Below, in pieces: positions 62,880-64,000 of a stretch of 64,000 nt of DNA; position 1 is the stretch's first letter; the number at the start of each line of letters is the position of its first letter. Source of the stretch: Streptomyces fagopyri (GTDB lineage Bacteria; Actinomycetota; Actinomycetes; Streptomycetales; Streptomycetaceae); NCBI RefSeq assembly GCF_009498275.1, contig NZ_CP045643.1, positions 4,464,001 to 4,528,000 of the forward strand. The letters run 5' to 3'. The notes beneath the pieces were generated by a model that worked only from the letters and a program-made list of their open reading frames with translations, was not told where the DNA came from and made no database searches. The position numbers were made by a program, and so were the translations under genes.

Positions 62880-64000
62880 CTACGCATCGCGAGTGAGCCG
62901 CAGCAGATCGGACAGCGCCTCCCCCGGCACGCTGCGCCAGTCGTGCGCCCGCCACCGGAGACTCGCCTGGAGCCGTTGCGTTCCCCATGGCGCCCATTCC
63001 TGCCGCAAGGCAGTGTGCACTGGCCCGCCTTGCCGGGCGGAAGCGAGGAGAGCACGGATCCAGGCAGGCTCGGCACGCAGGGCGTGCCCCCAGGACGCCA
63101 GCGAGTCCGCGCTGTCGTACCGCGGAGGTTCCCGGTCCAGCGCCTCGCACACCGTGAGGATCGCGGCCGCCGCCCCAGGCGACTCCGGCGGCCCGTCCCG
63201 CCGAGACAATGCCTCGAAGGCCTCGTTCATCAACGGCTGCATCCACGCATCCTGTTCGAACCACGCCAGCGCCCACAGCAGGTGCTGCGGAACCACCGAG
63301 TTCGCCGTCCACATACTGAACATATGGTCCAGCCGCAGTCGCCCGCCGAGTCTGGCCACGGTCCACGCCGCCCAGCCGGCCCCGAGCAAGTACCCACTGA
63401 GTTGTCGCCTCGGAACCTTCTCCGAGGCGACGTTCAGCCGCAATGCCAACATGCCCGAAATGTCAGCCTCGGTCGCCACTCCCGCAGCGGCTAGAGACTC
63501 CGCCAACCCTCCCAGGAGATTCATCGGCGCCTCCCACATCAGCCACCGTGCGTCGTCGAGGTCGACGAGATCGGAGAGCAGGTGCGGGGCCAGTTCTGCC
63601 AAAATGCATATGAGTTGTGTGAAACCTCCAGCGTCCCCCCTGTTGCGTCGCTCCAGGCGTCGCCGGAGGGAACCGATGTTGACAACACGCACCACAGACA
63701 GCGCGGCACCAGGTCCGGAGTTACCGGCAACCCGCATCAGAGTCTGGACGAGCCCGGGATTGTTGATCACCTGGATCTGGAGCGTCCAGTCCTGGTGGAA
63801 CCGCTCGGCCATCTCGGTTGGCACCACCCGCGTGTACAGACGGTCCTCGACGGTTGTCAGACCGTACAGCGACGCTGCCTGGGAGAACAGGTCACCATCC
63901 ACGATGAGATCATCGAACGCGTCGTTGAGCAGCTCCGCCTCCTGACACATCGCGAGAAGCCGTTCACCCGCCTCTGACGACACTTCGGCGACGGCGGCAA
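62880..64000 (-). CDS. Helical protein of unknown function, cut by the window edge
   Basis: At least 367 residues, mostly helical and soluble (ELLNDAFDDLIVDGDLFSQA, MAERFHQDWTLQIQVINNPG, GGFTQLICILAELAPHLLSD, WLMWEAPMNLLGGLAESLAA). A GTG at 63983 could start it, but the frame stays open and coding-like (AAVAEVSSEAGERLL) to the edge, so its N-terminus is probably outside. Trp-rich segments (GAGWAAWTVARLGG, LLWALAWFEQDAWM) are notable. I cannot assign a family or function. Confidence 0.65.
   Translation of the reverse strand, partial: AAVAEVSSEAGERLLAMCQEAELLNDAFDDLIVDGDLFSQAASLYGLTTVEDRLYTRVVPTEMAERFHQDWTLQIQVINNPGLVQTLMRVAGNSGPGAALSVVRVVNIGSLRRRLERRNRGDAGGFTQLICILAELAPHLLSDLVDLDDARWLMWEAPMNLLGGLAESLAAAGVATEADISGMLALRLNVASEKVPRRQLSGYLLGAGWAAWTVARLGGRLRLDHMFSMWTANSVVPQHLLWALAWFEQDAWMQPLMNEAFEALSRRDGPPESPGAAAAILTVCEALDREPPRYDSADSLASWGHALRAEPAWIRALLASARQGGPVHTALRQEWAPWGTQRLQASLRWRAHDWRSVPGEALSDLLRLTRDA

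Overview
The window is a high-GC (about 70% or more by eye) actinobacterial chromosome segment, almost certainly Streptomyces. Reasons: extreme third-position G/C, frequent GTG/TTG starts, the dnaK-grpE-dnaJ-hspR operon with HspR operators (HAIR), F420-type and LAL regulators, and many secreted FG-GAP proteins. The order kyn genes / fba / pyrE / clpB / dnaK operon matches what I remember of the S. coelicolor core chromosome (SCO36xx area); that comparison is from memory and was not computed. No insertion sequence, CRISPR array, rRNA or replication origin is visible.

Layout. 0.2-8.2 kb: a diacylglycerol-kinase-like protein with a degenerate motif; a GbsR/MarR regulator divergent from a two-gene ABC exporter; a cytochrome P450 behind a histidine kinase/response regulator pair. 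8.4-12.2 kb: tryptophan catabolism (formamidase, kynureninase, tryptophan 2,3-dioxygenase) with a TetR regulator. 12.4-17.1 kb: DUF3151 protein, MFS exporter, class II aldolase, pyrE, aldose-1-epimerase-like protein. 17.1-25.9 kb: repeat-rich spacers, an SRPBCC tail-anchored protein, a membrane aminopropyltransferase-like protein, a DUF2617 protein, an aminotransferase and a PIG-V-like mannosyltransferase.

26.5-29.7 kb: clpB under a HAIR operator shared with a divergent PPOX/F420 protein. 29.8-32.5 kb: an unusual accessory module consisting of a secreted peptide with a duplicated nonapeptide, a Rieske-like protein without its metal ligands, and two tail-to-tail LuxR-type paralogues. 33.2-35.0 kb: a small cytosolic protein and an orphan sugar-binding lipoprotein. 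35.4-39.7 kb: the heat-shock operon dnaK-grpE-dnaJ-hspR, with two HAIR-type sites; HspR feeds back on it and on clpB. 39.7-46.5 kb: a divergent WecA/MraY-like protein, an EtfD-like Fe-S membrane reductase, an FG-GAP secreted protein and a Yip1-family protein.

47.1-51.5 kb: an extraordinary secreted poly-asparagine/glycine protein beside a LAL-type LuxR regulator and a small secreted protein. 51.5-55.5 kb: a seven-bladed YVTN propeller protein flanked by a direct duplication of the 3' end of a phosphoribosyltransferase gene, then that gene, dcd and a tiny zinc-ribbon protein. 55.8-62.3 kb: tRNA-Gly(CCC) and two large convergent secreted proteins with related FG-GAP C-termini. The window ends in a gene cut by the edge.

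How the genes connect: HspR links clpB and the dnaK operon (proteostasis); the kyn genes drain tryptophan towards anthranilate; DagK-like/ABC/two-component/P450 genes look like housekeeping or stress functions; the right third is dominated by secreted repeat proteins and their likely regulators, and is the accessory part.
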